A stretch of DNA of 50,113 bases from Bacteroidota bacterium (GCA_005788035.1 SXZI01000171.1:1-50113); one strand, 5' to 3'; counted from the stretch's first letter, positions 17,078-26,184 are shown. The notes: generated from the letters alone by a model not told the origin. Numbers and translations are program-made.

Positions 17078-18717
17078 CCTTGACTCAATCATATGTTTTT
17101 CCTCTTTCCTTGATGCCAAAACATAGGGGGCAATCATATGCATATGCATGCTTGTCCGGAATAATGCTTGGTTGTGCATTCCCTCCCATGCCCTTCGGCT
17201 TTTTGGCTTTCATAGCTTTTATTCCATTATTTCTACTTCTAGAGTCAGAATCTTCCAAACAAAGAGCATCGCTTATACGCTATTTGTATTGCACGTTTTT
17301 TTTGTACCAAGGGATTGCAAATTGGTGGGTAGGGAGTTGGCAAAAAGAAAGCGATCCTTTCTTGATTATCGCCGGTTTGGCTTTGCAATTAGGCCATCCT
17401 TTCTTTTTAATGTTGCCATTTATTGCATTTTACTATGTAAAACAACGTATGGCATCAAGTATCGCATTTGTAATGTTACCATGTTTCTATGTTGCTTATG
17501 AATGGCTTCATTCATTGACCGATGCATCGTATCCATGGTTGTCCTTGGGATATATGGCAAATTCAATGGGTCCGATTCAGCAATGTGGTGATATCTTTGG
17601 TGTATGGGGATTGACATTTTTAATAATCATTGTGAATGTGCTTCTTTTCAAATTGATCCTCATCAAAGATAAACGTAAAGTGTTGGGTTATGTGTTTGCC
17701 CTGATCTTCATTTTCTCTTCGACTGTGATATATGGTGTCTATAGATCTGATGAAGTTCGAGGCATTGTTACAACTTCACCTCACATTACAGTTGGCATTG
17801 TTCAGCCTAATATCAATCCTTGGAATAAATGGGAAGGCGAGGTTCAAGACCAAATATATGTTCATAAGTCTATCATGGCTACAAAAGGTAAGAATACTCC
17901 AGATTTTTGGCTTTGGAGTGAAACCGCTATACCTTTTGTGAATGTACCATTGAATGTATTCAAAGATTTTTCAAGTCTGCAATCAATCATTGGAACAACT
18001 CCGGTTCTTACCGGTTTTGCCAATTTGGAACTCGTAAAGGATCCGTTTAAAGAACCATTAGCCAAGCCATTTCGATTAATCCCCGGTGAATACTATGTTG
18101 CCTATAATGCTGCTGCTTTAGTACAGGATTCATCTGTGAGCATTCATAGAAAAATGAAGTTAACCCCATTTGGAGAGGGCTTTCCTTTTTCACAAGATAT
18201 TCCTTGGCTTGGTTCGATATTGCAATGGGGGGTTGGTATATCTGGATGGAAAAAAGGCACCAATCAACAGCCACTGAAACTGATGAAAAGCAATGCTGTT
18301 GTCGCATCAATAGGAACAGTCATCTGCATTGAGTCAATATATCCTGACTTTGTTAGAAATTATGCTGTATCTGGAGCAACAATGCTGACTGTCATCACCA
18401 ATGATGCTTGGTTTGACAATACACCTGGACCAATGCAACACTTCGCAATATCTCAAATGAGAGCAATTGAAAATAGACGATCAGTTGCTCGTTGCGGAAA
18501 TACCGGTGTTTCCGGTATCATTTATCCGGATGGATCCATTGCGATAATGGCCAAACCCCAAACTAAAACAGCCATCATTGGAGCAGTGCCTCTTACTACA
18601 ATGGAAACTGTGTACATGCATATTGGCGATATTCTCCCAAAGATCTGTGGCATTGCATCATGCATCATGCTGTTTATTGCCGGATATACAGGTGGCATCC
18701 AAAGGAGGATGCAATGA
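17074..18717 (+). CDS. lnt: apolipoprotein N-acyltransferase
   Basis: A 547-residue inner-membrane enzyme adding the third acyl chain to lipoproteins. The N-terminal third holds at least six hydrophobic segments, and the rest is a periplasmic carbon-nitrogen hydrolase domain. The catalytic triad is recognisable: Glu in LWSETAIP, Lys in HRKMKLTPFGE, and Cys in TVICIESIYPD. RAIENRRSVARCGNTGVSG is the conserved stretch near the end of the domain. A last transmembrane helix follows (about 520-540). The ATGA overlap with psd and the overlap with nadD show a tightly coupled operon. Confidence 0.95.
   Translation: MTLTQSYVFPLSLMPKHRGQSYAYACLSGIMLGCAFPPMPFGFLAFIAFIPLFLLLESESSKQRASLIRYLYCTFFLYQGIANWWVGSWQKESDPFLIIAGLALQLGHPFFLMLPFIAFYYVKQRMASSIAFVMLPCFYVAYEWLHSLTDASYPWLSLGYMANSMGPIQQCGDIFGVWGLTFLIIIVNVLLFKLILIKDKRKVLGYVFALIFIFSSTVIYGVYRSDEVRGIVTTSPHITVGIVQPNINPWNKWEGEVQDQIYVHKSIMATKGKNTPDFWLWSETAIPFVNVPLNVFKDFSSLQSIIGTTPVLTGFANLELVKDPFKEPLAKPFRLIPGEYYVAYNAAALVQDSSVSIHRKMKLTPFGEGFPFSQDIPWLGSILQWGVGISGWKKGTNQQPLKLMKSNAVVASIGTVICIESIYPDFVRNYAVSGATMLTVITNDAWFDNTPGPMQHFAISQMRAIENRRSVARCGNTGVSGIIYPDGSIAIMAKPQTKTAIIGAVPLTTMETVYMHIGDILPKICGIASCIMLFIAGYTGGIQRRMQ
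18701..18708 (+). promoter_or_regulatory. strong Shine-Dalgarno for nadD
   Basis: AAAGGAGG lies five bases before the ATG at 18714, inside the end of lnt. It settles the nadD start against the upstream start in the ORF track (18660), and shows that this organism uses anti-Shine-Dalgarno pairing at least at some genes. Confidence 0.8.
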
Positions 18718-19316
18718 AAATCGGAATAATGGGTGGTACATTTAATCCTGTGCATAGTGGACATATTGCTTTTGTCAGGGCATTCATTGATCAGATAGGA
18801 CTTGATTTATGCTATATTATTCCCGCAAGGCGCTCACCATTCAGAATGAATGAACCCCTGGCTGAGGATATGCATAGACTAAACATGTTGCAATTAGCAT
18901 TTGAAGCTATTCCTTGTACTATTGTATCAGACATTGAAATCAAAAGAGAAGGATTATCATTCACTATTGATACCGTTAAAGATATACAATCTCAATATCC
19001 CGAAGCTGAGCTTTTTCTTCTGATCGGAGAGGATCAAGCTCACCGATTCAAAGAATGGAAACAGTGGGAAGACCTATTGTCACGCACACAGCTTTGCATT
19101 GTGCAAAGAACAGAGCAAGCGGACCTTCAAGAATTGATTCTACAGCTGATTGATGGTTTGACGGTGAAGATGCCATTGATTTTGAAATCTCCTTTATTTC
19201 ACGTTTCTTCCACGCTGATACGAGAATCAATGTCTAGCAATCAATCAATCAGCGGTTATGTTCCAGAATCAGTCGAAGTATATATCCATACACATAAACT
19301 GTATATAAGTACATGA
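18714..19316 (+). CDS. nadD: nicotinate-nucleotide adenylyltransferase
   Basis: A 200-residue enzyme joining nicotinate mononucleotide and ATP to deamido-NAD in the cytoplasm. GIMGGTFNPVHSGH at the N terminus is the nucleotidyl transferase signature with its HxxH-type motif. LLIGEDQAHRFKEWKQWEDL is the substrate-binding loop typical of NadD, and VSSTLIRE is the second ATP-binding motif (ISxTxIR). The start was moved from the track value to 18714 on the basis of the AAAGGAGG site and family alignment. It overlaps lnt and queC by four bases each. Confidence 0.96.
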   Translation: MKIGIMGGTFNPVHSGHIAFVRAFIDQIGLDLCYIIPARRSPFRMNEPLAEDMHRLNMLQLAFEAIPCTIVSDIEIKREGLSFTIDTVKDIQSQYPEAELFLLIGEDQAHRFKEWKQWEDLLSRTQLCIVQRTEQADLQELILQLIDGLTVKMPLILKSPLFHVSSTLIRESMSSNQSISGYVPESVEVYIHTHKLYIST

Positions 19317-19999
19317 AAGAATTGGCAGTTGTTCTTATGAGTGGTGGAATGGACTCCACAGTTTGCGCAGGAATTGCACTGGAAAGAGGATTCGAAGTTT
19401 GTGCATTGCATGTCCATTATGGACAAAAAACGGAAGATAGAGAAGCAGCATCATTTCAAAATGTTTGTGACTTTTATGGGATTCAGAAATGTTTGGATAT
19501 CGACATTTCTCACCTATCAAGAATTGGAGGAAGTAGCCTTACAGATATGAATATTGCTATTAGTAAAGCTGATCTCGGGAATTTAGAAATCCCAACAAGC
19601 TATGTTCCATTTCGAAATGCCAATCTCCTTTCGATAGCAGTCAGTTGGGCGGAAGTATTGGGCGCGCATTCTATATTTATTGGTGCAGTTGAAGAAGATG
19701 GTAGTGGTTATCCGGATTGTAGGCGCACATTTTTTGATGCATTTGAAAAGATGATTGCCAAAGGAACAAAACCAGGTACTGATATTCGCATTGAAACTCC
19801 AATACTTCACATGAAAAAAAGTGACATCGTGAAGGAAGGAATGAGGTTGACAGCTCCTTTGCATTTTACCTGGAGTTGCTATGCCGATAATGTAGTTGCT
19901 TGCGGTGTCTGTGATTCATGTGCTCTTCGTTTACGAGGGTTTTCACAAGCTGGAATCGATGATCCAATAGAATATCAACAACGTCCTAAATATTTATGA
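19313..19999 (+). CDS. queC: 7-cyano-7-deazaguanine synthase
   Basis: A 228-residue ATP-dependent enzyme that turns 7-carboxy-7-deazaguanine into preQ0, the precursor of queuosine in tRNA. The PP-loop motif SGGMDST is at residues 10-16. Four zinc-binding cysteines, 189, 197, 200 and 203, appear in CYADNVVACGVCDSC exactly as in characterised QueC. Other queuosine genes are not in the window. It is the last gene of the run and ends 15 bases before a hairpin that probably terminates transcription from both sides. Confidence 0.97.
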   Translation: MKELAVVLMSGGMDSTVCAGIALERGFEVCALHVHYGQKTEDREAASFQNVCDFYGIQKCLDIDISHLSRIGGSSLTDMNIAISKADLGNLEIPTSYVPFRNANLLSIAVSWAEVLGAHSIFIGAVEEDGSGYPDCRRTFFDAFEKMIAKGTKPGTDIRIETPILHMKKSDIVKEGMRLTAPLHFTWSCYADNVVACGVCDSCALRLRGFSQAGIDDPIEYQQRPKYL

Positions 20000-20002
20000 A
20001 AA

Positions 20003-20025
20003 AAGGCCACTCATTGAGTGGCCTT
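20003..20025. terminator. bidirectional terminator between queC and the T9SS heme-motif protein
   Basis: AAGGCCACTCA (20003-20013) and TGAGTGGCCTT (20015-20025) form a nearly perfect palindrome that can fold with a small loop. The minus side is followed by a T run (good terminator for the operon above); the plus side has the weaker TTTACTTATTGTTTT. Confidence 0.8.
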
Positions 20026-20028
20026 TAC

Positions 20029-20841
20029 TTATTGTTTTATGAAGGGAATCGATATTCGAAAATCTTCTGAAAATACTGATAGGATATAATGTCCTGAAGG
20101 TAAGAGAGGATGCAATCCATATAATCCTACAATATTCTTTCCTTGAAATTGATATCCGAGATCATTCTTTACTATGAATTGTCCTAAAGTATTAGATATC
20201 GTATAAGATACCTTTGCATTCGTTGGTAATTGGTATTCCAATACTGAATGCTCTTGAATCGGATTCGGAAATATGGAAACCAGGGAATGCTCGAACTCAT
20301 TTCCAATATCTGTAGTCGAAGAAACTGTTAATTGAATGGGTTGCATGTAATTCCATTCATCTCCGCTATCTCCGCCATTTCTATTGACTGCATTTCCAGT
20401 TGCCATTATAAAATAGGTTCCTTCCTGTGTTGGGGCAGTCCAGGTAAATGAAAATTCTGTTTTGCCATTCGTCATGTTTTTAGGAGATGACTGTACCAAT
20501 TCGGATTGTGATTTTTTCAATCCTTGTCCGGCAACAATTTCAAGGGTTCCAATATTAGTGCTTGAATTTGGTGCCGATTTCACACCGATATTGATACCTG
20601 CCGCTAATTTTGAGGGATGAGCAACCGCTGCGGTGAGTTCAAGTTTTGTACCTGGCTTTACAGTAAATGAACCTGACTTACTTATAATTGACACGGATGT
20701 CGCAGTTGAGGGAGAACCACCATGGCAATCACCACAACCACTTGAAGAAGCTAGTAATCGTCCAGTAATTCCACCGGGATATGCGTAAACATTGACAGAT
20801 ACTGCGACAATCAATGCACATAGTAGTGAAAAGTAAATCAT
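20029..20841 (-). CDS. secreted CxxCH protein, choice-of-anchor V-like domain plus T9SS sorting domain
   Basis: A 270-residue exported protein. Residues 1-20 are a signal peptide (FSLLCALIVAVSVNVYA). The mature N terminus contains SGCGDCHGGSPS, a CxxCH motif that could bind haem c covalently. A beta-rich central domain (about 45-170) with TYFIMATGNAVNRNGGDSGDEWN resembles the Reelin-like/choice-of-anchor V domain of Bacteroidota proteins. Residues from about 195 form a type IX sorting domain (FPNPIQEHSVLEY, LLPSGHYILSVFSED). AAGGAG sits five bases before the ATG. It is the last gene of the ABC/YceI operon. Haem attachment is inferred from the motif alone. Confidence 0.82.
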   Translation of the reverse strand: MIYFSLLCALIVAVSVNVYAYPGGITGRLLASSSGCGDCHGGSPSTATSVSIISKSGSFTVKPGTKLELTAAVAHPSKLAAGINIGVKSAPNSSTNIGTLEIVAGQGLKKSQSELVQSSPKNMTNGKTEFSFTWTAPTQEGTYFIMATGNAVNRNGGDSGDEWNYMQPIQLTVSSTTDIGNEFEHSLVSIFPNPIQEHSVLEYQLPTNAKVSYTISNTLGQFIVKNDLGYQFQGKNIVGLYGLHPLLPSGHYILSVFSEDFRISIPFIKQ

Positions 20842-20856
20842 GATACTCCTTGAGAA

Positions 20857-21504
20857 TTAATGAGAGCTATTTCCAAATAGTTTAATGTCTAGGTCGATAT
20901 TTTCACCCACTTTGCTTCCTATGATATCACTTTTCCCAAGAACATTGAAATCTTTGAGTGACACAGAAAAATCGGCATCAACCATTACAAGATCACCTTC
21001 AGCCCTTTTCTTAGTTGTTTCTGATTCAAATACATACTTTACATAGATTTTTGCTTTCGCGCTTTTAGCCACGCCTTTTAAAGTACAAAGTCCTTCGGCA
21101 ATTGCGGAAAATTCAATACCTGCAATATCTGCCTTCTTTATCGCAATCCCGGTGAATTTCTTAACATCGAATGTAATCATAGGGTATGTTTTTGAATCAA
21201 GCCAGTCCTTTCCATACATGTGATCATCGCGTTTGGAGAGACCTGTTTTCATGGAATTGACAGGGAAAGATATTTGTCCGGTGCTTTGCTCTAACTGATC
21301 GGCAACAAGTGTAAAGGATCCTTGTAATGATTGAGAATTTCCTTCGAACTTTTCAAAAGGGGAATTACTGTAAAACTTGACGATTGAAGAACCAACAGCT
21401 TTATTGAGCGTGACAAGCTTTTTTCCTTTCACATTTCCCAATTGAGTCGCATATACATTGAGTGTTGTGAAAATGAAGGCGTATAATACGATGAGTGATT
21501 TCAT
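20857..21504 (-). CDS. YceI family periplasmic protein
   Basis: A 215-residue exported protein. A signal peptide covers residues 1-19 (ending NVYA). The rest is a YceI-type lipocalin-like beta barrel: VKFYSNSPFEKFEGNS at the start of the domain, FPVNSMKTGLSKRDDHMYGKDWLDS as the core motif, and YPMITFDVKKF after it. Members bind polyisoprenoid or amide lipids, but the physiological role is mostly unknown. The gene overlaps the small membrane-protein gene by four bases and is followed after 15 bases by the CxxCH protein. Cotranscription with an ABC transporter suggests a shared cell-envelope task. Confidence 0.88.
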   Translation of the reverse strand: MKSLIVLYAFIFTTLNVYATQLGNVKGKKLVTLNKAVGSSIVKFYSNSPFEKFEGNSQSLQGSFTLVADQLEQSTGQISFPVNSMKTGLSKRDDHMYGKDWLDSKTYPMITFDVKKFTGIAIKKADIAGIEFSAIAEGLCTLKGVAKSAKAKIYVKYVFESETTKKRAEGDLVMVDADFSVSLKDFNVLGKSDIIGSKVGENIDLDIKLFGNSSH

Positions 21505-21806
21505 AATGATGCTTTTGAGGATTTGGAAATATTACGTTGGGCAATTGCTAATGCAAATATGGTAACTACCAAGTAGAATGATAGTGATCTATATGGTTGA
21601 AGGGGATCATCAGGTAATAGACCAAATTGAAAATCTTCAACCCATTCGCGTTTTTCAATTGTTGTGCCGAAGATTTCGTCTTGTTGAATGGTTATTTTTT
21701 CTGATTTATCTTTGGTAAAAACCTGAAATCCGTCTTTTACCCATAATCCGGTAAGTGAAAGGGTCACAATGAATAGACATATTTGCAATATTCGCCAGCC
21801 GGTCAT
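21501..21806 (-). CDS. small membrane protein of unknown function
   Basis: A 101-residue protein I do not recognise. Residues 5-24 are a hydrophobic segment (uncleaved anchor or TM1), residues 25-70 are a charged loop that should lie outside the membrane (KDKSEKITIQQDEIFG), and residues 75-93 form a second transmembrane helix, leaving a short basic tail. The overlap of four bases with yceI (ATGA) argues that it is a real gene and translated with it. It lies 57 bases after the ABC permease. It might be an accessory subunit of the ABC transporter or of a respiratory complex; nothing in the sequence decides this. Confidence 0.7.
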   Translation of the reverse strand: MTGWRILQICLFIVTLSLTGLWVKDGFQVFTKDKSEKITIQQDEIFGTTIEKREWVEDFQFGLLPDDPLQPYRSLSFYLVVTIFALAIAQRNISKSSKASL

Positions 21807-21863
21807 ATTTGATCTCCAATGTTGACAATGACAGAAATGCTATTAGAAAGTTACACAAGTACT

Positions 21864-22703
21864 TTACGATAATATGTCTTTTTTAGTAATCACAAAGAGA
21901 GAAACAAAAAGGGATGCTATTGAATGCCCGCCTAATACCCACGTTGAAAGAAGAATTCTGTCGACAGGTACTGTTTCTTCGAAAAACAATCTCCAAGAGA
22001 TCAGATGATTGGTGAAAAGCAAGTATTTGACATCTTTTATGAACCCCGCATCCAAAGCAGATATGATTGTAAAAACAATGATGATTGCCATTGTCATGGC
22101 AATAGGACCAATCGAATTTTCCACCAAAGCTGAAAACATAAATGCAATTGAAGCAACTGTTGACATGCTCAATATTCCAAAGAGATAGGCATAGCCGAAT
22201 CTCCATAAAATATCATCCTTTTGTAATACAGTGATTGAGCTTGATACGATAAATAACTCCCCGGAACCAAAGATTAAAAGGCTCATACCCATAGACAATA
22301 ATGACATCCAGGCTATGAGTCCTATCGTGTATAATAATGCAGCACTATACTTGGCAAGAACGACTGTATGTCTCGAAACAGGTCTTGTGAACAATAATCT
22401 ATAAGTGCCACCCGTGGCTTCTCCAGCCAACATGTCTCCAGCAACAAGCGTTACCAATAAAGGTACATGTACCAGTAAACTTTGTAATACAACGAAAGCA
22501 ATCAAATAGCCATTGAGGAATGTACCTGTGAAACTGAACTGTTGTTGCAACCCTTGGGTGAATAAGCTAAAATAGGCTTCGCCTTCACTATACATGGCTG
22601 CTTGAACAATTGGAACAAGAATAGTAATGGCGCCAAAGCCGATATATGACCTTCCCTTTGAGAAGATTTTTGACAATTCAATTGATAATACTGTGAAAAA
22701 CAT
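21864..22703 (-). CDS. ABC-2 type transporter permease
   Basis: A 279-residue polytopic membrane protein with about six hydrophobic segments. The stretch GDMLAGEATGGTYRLLFTRPVSRHT, shown here only in part (LAGEATGGTYRLLFTRPVSR), is typical of ABC-2/NosY-like permeases that work with NatA- or NosF-type ATPases. Its start overlaps the ATPase stop by one base. The transported substrate is unknown. The family includes exporters of antibiotics, sodium and lipids as well as NosY. The minus-strand ORF at 21883-22206 is a shadow in another frame. Confidence 0.87.
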   Translation of the reverse strand: MFFTVLSIELSKIFSKGRSYIGFGAITILVPIVQAAMYSEGEAYFSLFTQGLQQQFSFTGTFLNGYLIAFVVLQSLLVHVPLLVTLVAGDMLAGEATGGTYRLLFTRPVSRHTVVLAKYSAALLYTIGLIAWMSLLSMGMSLLIFGSGELFIVSSSITVLQKDDILWRFGYAYLFGILSMSTVASIAFMFSALVENSIGPIAMTMAIIIVFTIISALDAGFIKDVKYLLFTNHLISWRLFFEETVPVDRILLSTWVLGGHSIASLFVSLFVITKKDILS

Positions 22704-23620
22704 TAGGATCTCGTGATTGATAAGAAGTACTCTTCAAGGGATCGTGTTGAACTAATTCCGTCAATGCCAATACCATGGTCGACAAGGAAAGAAGTGCATT
22801 CGGCAATGCGTTCTTTGGATAATTTGATGTGGACATTGGAATCAGCCGAAAATCCCAATACAGATGATGCAAATTGAGATTCTTTAAGAACGGTTTTTGC
22901 CTTTTCAGCATCATCAATTGAAAAGTTGACAGTCAACATACCGGAATTCAATAATTCGCTAACGCTACCTTCAATTACAGCTGTCCCTTTATTGATGATT
23001 ACCATTCTATTCGCAATCAATTCAACTTCGGGTAGAATATGACTTGAAAGAAAAATTGTCTTTTGTTGCTCAGTTCGAAGTTTTAGAATGAGCTCACGTA
23101 TTTCCTTGACGCCGACAGGGTCTAATCCATTTGTGGGTTCATCAAGAACGATTAACTCCGGGTCATGAAGAAGGGCTTGAGCAATACCAAGTCTTTGTTT
23201 CATACCATAGGAAAATGTTTTGACTTTACTATTGGCTCTATCCAATAGTCCAACCTGATCCAATGATCTATGAATCTGTTTGGATGAAAGATCAATGGAA
23301 TTCAATTTACCGAGTATGCGTAAGTTTTCTTCTGCAGTGAGATATAGATAAAAATCAGGTTTTTCTACAATCGCACCAATCCCTGCAAGAATATGATTGC
23401 GATGCGTAGTAAGAGGTTTGCCAAATACTGAAATTGAGCCGGAAGTAGGGGTGATGAGAGACATCAACATTCGGATTGTTGTGCTTTTTCCTGCACCATT
23501 AGGACCCAAGAATCCATAAATATCCCCTTTATTGACAGTTAAATCTAAATTGTAGACAGCTTTGAATTGCCCGAATGACTTACACAATGAACGTATTTCA
23601 ATAATCGAGTTTCGATCCAT
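22703..23620 (-). CDS. ABC transporter ATP-binding protein (NatA/CcmA/NosF-like)
   Basis: A 305-residue ATPase. Walker A is GPNGAGKST, the signature region is SYGMKQRLGIAQALLHDPE, and Walker B is LIVLDEPTNGLDP; all catalytic residues are present. About 80 residues after the nucleotide-binding domain form the C-terminal extension common in ABC-2 exporters. The track start at 23635 is a TTG; I choose the ATG at 23620, which begins MDRNSIIEIRSL just before the domain. It is first in a five-gene unit with a permease, a small membrane protein, YceI and the CxxCH T9SS protein. The plus-strand sppA gene diverges from it. Confidence 0.92.
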   Translation of the reverse strand: MDRNSIIEIRSLCKSFGQFKAVYNLDLTVNKGDIYGFLGPNGAGKSTTIRMLMSLITPTSGSISVFGKPLTTHRNHILAGIGAIVEKPDFYLYLTAEENLRILGKLNSIDLSSKQIHRSLDQVGLLDRANSKVKTFSYGMKQRLGIAQALLHDPELIVLDEPTNGLDPVGVKEIRELILKLRTEQQKTIFLSSHILPEVELIANRMVIINKGTAVIEGSVSELLNSGMLTVNFSIDDAEKAKTVLKESQFASSVLGFSADSNVHIKLSKERIAECTSFLVDHGIGIDGISSTRSLEEYFLSITRS

Positions 23621-23654
23621 GTAGCATTGTTCCAAGGGGAAAGGGTAAATATTG

Positions 23655-23662
23655 TAATTTTG
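23655..23662 (+). promoter_or_regulatory. TAATTTTG, putative -7 element of sppA
   Basis: An exact TAnnTTTG match 109 bases before the sppA ATG, giving a leader of about 100 bases if used. A TTG lies 25 bases upstream, slightly more than the usual spacing. Confidence 0.3.
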
Positions 23663-23771
23663 TCAATGAAAGAGTAATTACTGACAAAAAGTTCCTTTTA
23701 TTGTAACTCATTTGTCTTCAAAACGTAATCGAAGTTGATGTAATAATTTCAAGATATACACAGGTAATACC

Positions 23772-25667
23772 ATGAACACCATTATCGTACCACCTCTTGG
23801 CTCAAAAAAACAATCATCAAATCGAAAATTAATGATGATTCTCGGAATAATCATTGGGCTTGGAATATTAACTGTATTTACCGTTGGAGTCTTTTTCGGT
23901 TCTGATGATACCGTTGATGTGGAAGAATATAGTGTATTGAAACTTACTTTGCCTGCCCAAGTCAGTGAATACGGTGTTAGTTCGAATATTTTCGATGATT
24001 CCACTCCACTTGGTTTTTATGAGATACTTGAAACAATTAGAAAAGCAGAAATCGATCCAAGAATTAAGGGCATGTATATTCCCATCGGTGAATCACAAAT
24101 GGGATTCGTTAAGCTGGAAGAAATGCTTGAAGCATTGAGATCTTTCAAAAGTAAGGGCAAATTCATCTATGCATATATGGAAACAGCAGGAAGAAGTGAT
24201 TATATGATGGTAAGTCTTGCTGATTCAATCTTCATGCCCAAAGAAGGGCTTGCTGAGCTTTCTGCACCTGGTGTTTCAGCATTGTTCTTCAAAAATCTTT
24301 TCGCAAAAATTGGTGTAACAATGTATGTTCAGCAATTCGAGGAATATAAATCTGCCGGCGAAACATTTTCCCAGGAACGTTTTACTCCACCTGCCAAAGA
24401 AGAATTAAATGTGATTATTCAATCACGAGCGAATAGAATGTATGAGCTTATTTCAAAGCAAAGAAAACTTCCATTGGAAAGAGTCAAAGCTGCATTTGAC
24501 GTGGGAACGTATACTGCCGATTCACTAAAGTCATACTCATTGATTGATGCTTATGCTCAGGAATGGGAAGTTAGAGACTTTATCAAAAAGAAAGTCGAAT
24601 CAATTCGCAAGAAAGAAACCTCGAAGACGGATACATTAGAGCGATTATCGCTCATCAATGTCCAAGACTATTCAAAAGCAGAATGCAAAGAATATGATCA
24701 GTCATTTGCAGAAGAATCATCTTCGATAGCAATTGTCAATGCAGTTGGAGGAATTCGTTCCGGTACATCGGGCAATGGAAATCCATTCGATCAGGGCGCA
24801 CAAGAGATTGCCTCAGGTTCATTGGTGAAAGATTTGAAAAGAGCATATGAGAATGAAAATGTAAAAGCGGTGATATTACGCATTGATAGTCCGGGAGGAT
24901 CTGTTATAGCTTCCGATGAAGTCTGGACATTGATTCAATCAATAAAGAAGAAAAAACCCATATATGCTTCCATGAGCGATGTTGCTGCTTCTGGTGGGTA
25001 TTATATTCCAATGGCTTGTGATACGATCATAGCCCATCCTCATACAATAACAGGTTCAATCGGTGTTATTGGAATGTTCCCAATTGTAAGTGAAGCAATG
25101 GCGAGAGTTGGTATTACCATTGATACAATTTCTACAGGTGCATCGTCTCAGGACATGAATCTTATGCTGCCAATGAATGAGGCAAGAAAAAAGAAATTAT
25201 ACGATCAGATGTATCCCATTTATCAGCGCTTTGTTTCCAAAGTTGCAAAAAGTAGAAACATGGAATATGAACAAGCACGTTCTGTTGCAAAAGGAAGAGT
25301 GTGGCTTGGAAATGATGCTCATCAAAGAAAGTTAATTGATACGTTGGGTGGATTGGAGCTTGCGGTTTCTTTAGCCAAAAAGAGAATAGGCATTCCAGCA
25401 GACAAAAGGGCCAGAATCATCTCTTATCCAAAGTCAAAAGATTTCCTTAGCGAATTATTATCATCGATGTCTGGAGATACAGGGGAAGATGAGAGTGCAT
25501 CGTTCAGGAATATAGTTGCAACGGTACTTGGCAATGGAAATGTTGAAGCGGTTATCCAAACAATGCCGACAGAATTAAAAGTCGGTCTAGCTAGCGCTTT
25601 CAGTGCATTTACCATGGCAAGAAAAGAGCAAGTTTTGGCACTAATGCCTTATATACCCCAATTTTGA
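23772..25667 (+). CDS. sppA: signal peptide peptidase SppA, 67K type
   Basis: A 631-residue membrane-anchored serine protease of the long S49 type, with two tandem S49 domains. Residues 19-43 form a single transmembrane anchor (MMILGIIIGLGILTVFTVGV). The catalytic lysine lies in the first domain (EEYKSAGETFS) and the nucleophilic serine in the second (SDVAASGGYYIPMA), as in E. coli SppA. RIDSPGGSV and TGSIGVIG are the other conserved motifs. It degrades signal peptides left in the inner membrane. AGGT precedes the ATG. It starts a plus-strand group with HU, though 163 bases separate them and HU has its own promoter candidate. Confidence 0.95.
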   Translation: MNTIIVPPLGSKKQSSNRKLMMILGIIIGLGILTVFTVGVFFGSDDTVDVEEYSVLKLTLPAQVSEYGVSSNIFDDSTPLGFYEILETIRKAEIDPRIKGMYIPIGESQMGFVKLEEMLEALRSFKSKGKFIYAYMETAGRSDYMMVSLADSIFMPKEGLAELSAPGVSALFFKNLFAKIGVTMYVQQFEEYKSAGETFSQERFTPPAKEELNVIIQSRANRMYELISKQRKLPLERVKAAFDVGTYTADSLKSYSLIDAYAQEWEVRDFIKKKVESIRKKETSKTDTLERLSLINVQDYSKAECKEYDQSFAEESSSIAIVNAVGGIRSGTSGNGNPFDQGAQEIASGSLVKDLKRAYENENVKAVILRIDSPGGSVIASDEVWTLIQSIKKKKPIYASMSDVAASGGYYIPMACDTIIAHPHTITGSIGVIGMFPIVSEAMARVGITIDTISTGASSQDMNLMLPMNEARKKKLYDQMYPIYQRFVSKVAKSRNMEYEQARSVAKGRVWLGNDAHQRKLIDTLGGLELAVSLAKKRIGIPADKRARIISYPKSKDFLSELLSSMSGDTGEDESASFRNIVATVLGNGNVEAVIQTMPTELKVGLASAFSAFTMARKEQVLALMPYIPQF

Positions 25668-25752
25668 TCGATTTGAAGGAATGCATGCACTAGAATAAAC
25701 AGATTTTATCATCAATATTCAAGAAGTATATTTTTGGTGAAATTTGTTGTTT

Positions 25753-25785
25753 ATTGGTCTATTCGTTGTTTCTTTCGTAATTTAG
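25753..25785 (+). promoter_or_regulatory. possible HU promoter (TTG, 21 bases, TAATTTAG)
   Basis: TTG ending at 25756 and TAATTTAG at 25778-25785 are 21 bases apart. The -7 box deviates from TAnnTTTG at one base. The HU start lies 45 bases downstream. Confidence 0.3.
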
Positions 25786-25830
25786 TGGCTCAATTTCACC
25801 ATATTGTTCACTATTGTTATTGTGTGTGCA

Positions 25831-26184
25831 ATGACGAAAGCAGACATTGTCGAGCAGATATCGAATCAAACCGGTCTATCCAAAGTACAAACCAAAGCTG
25901 TATTCGAGGGAGTATTATCCTCAATTATGGGTATTTTGGCAAATGGCGGTCGCATAGAATTACGTGGCTTCGGTGTTTTTTCTGTTAAGAGTCGTAAATC
26001 AAGAATGGCAAGAAATCCAAGAACCGGTACTCCGGTGGCCTTGGATAAAAGATATGTACCTGTTTTTAAAGCATCTCCTGATTTTCAGGAACATGTTGAT
26101 GTTGTTTTGAAAGAGAAAGATCAAACTGGATCAGTATCTCCAAGCAATAAGAAAGCTTCAGGCACACGTTCAAAAAAAGGATGA
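25831..26184 (+). CDS. HU/IHF family DNA-binding protein
   Basis: A 117-residue nucleoid protein. The track start at 25804 is a TTG; the ATG at 25831 gives MTKADIVEQISNQTGLSK, the normal HU start. The DNA-inserting beta arm is intact, with RGFGVFSVKSRKSRMARNPRTG and the proline between its strands. Residues beyond 90 are an added basic, serine-rich tail ending SGTRSKKG, about 25 residues longer than E. coli HU. HU bends and compacts DNA. It is followed by a TPR protein nine bases after its stop. Whether it is a homodimeric HU or an IHF-like partner cannot be decided. Confidence 0.93.
   Translation: MTKADIVEQISNQTGLSKVQTKAVFEGVLSSIMGILANGGRIELRGFGVFSVKSRKSRMARNPRTGTPVALDKRYVPVFKASPDFQEHVDVVLKEKDQTGSVSPSNKKASGTRSKKG

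Noticed and set aside
20003-20025. Near-perfect palindrome considered as a protein-binding operator
   Set aside because: It lies between two converging gene ends with T runs on both sides, as expected of a shared terminator.
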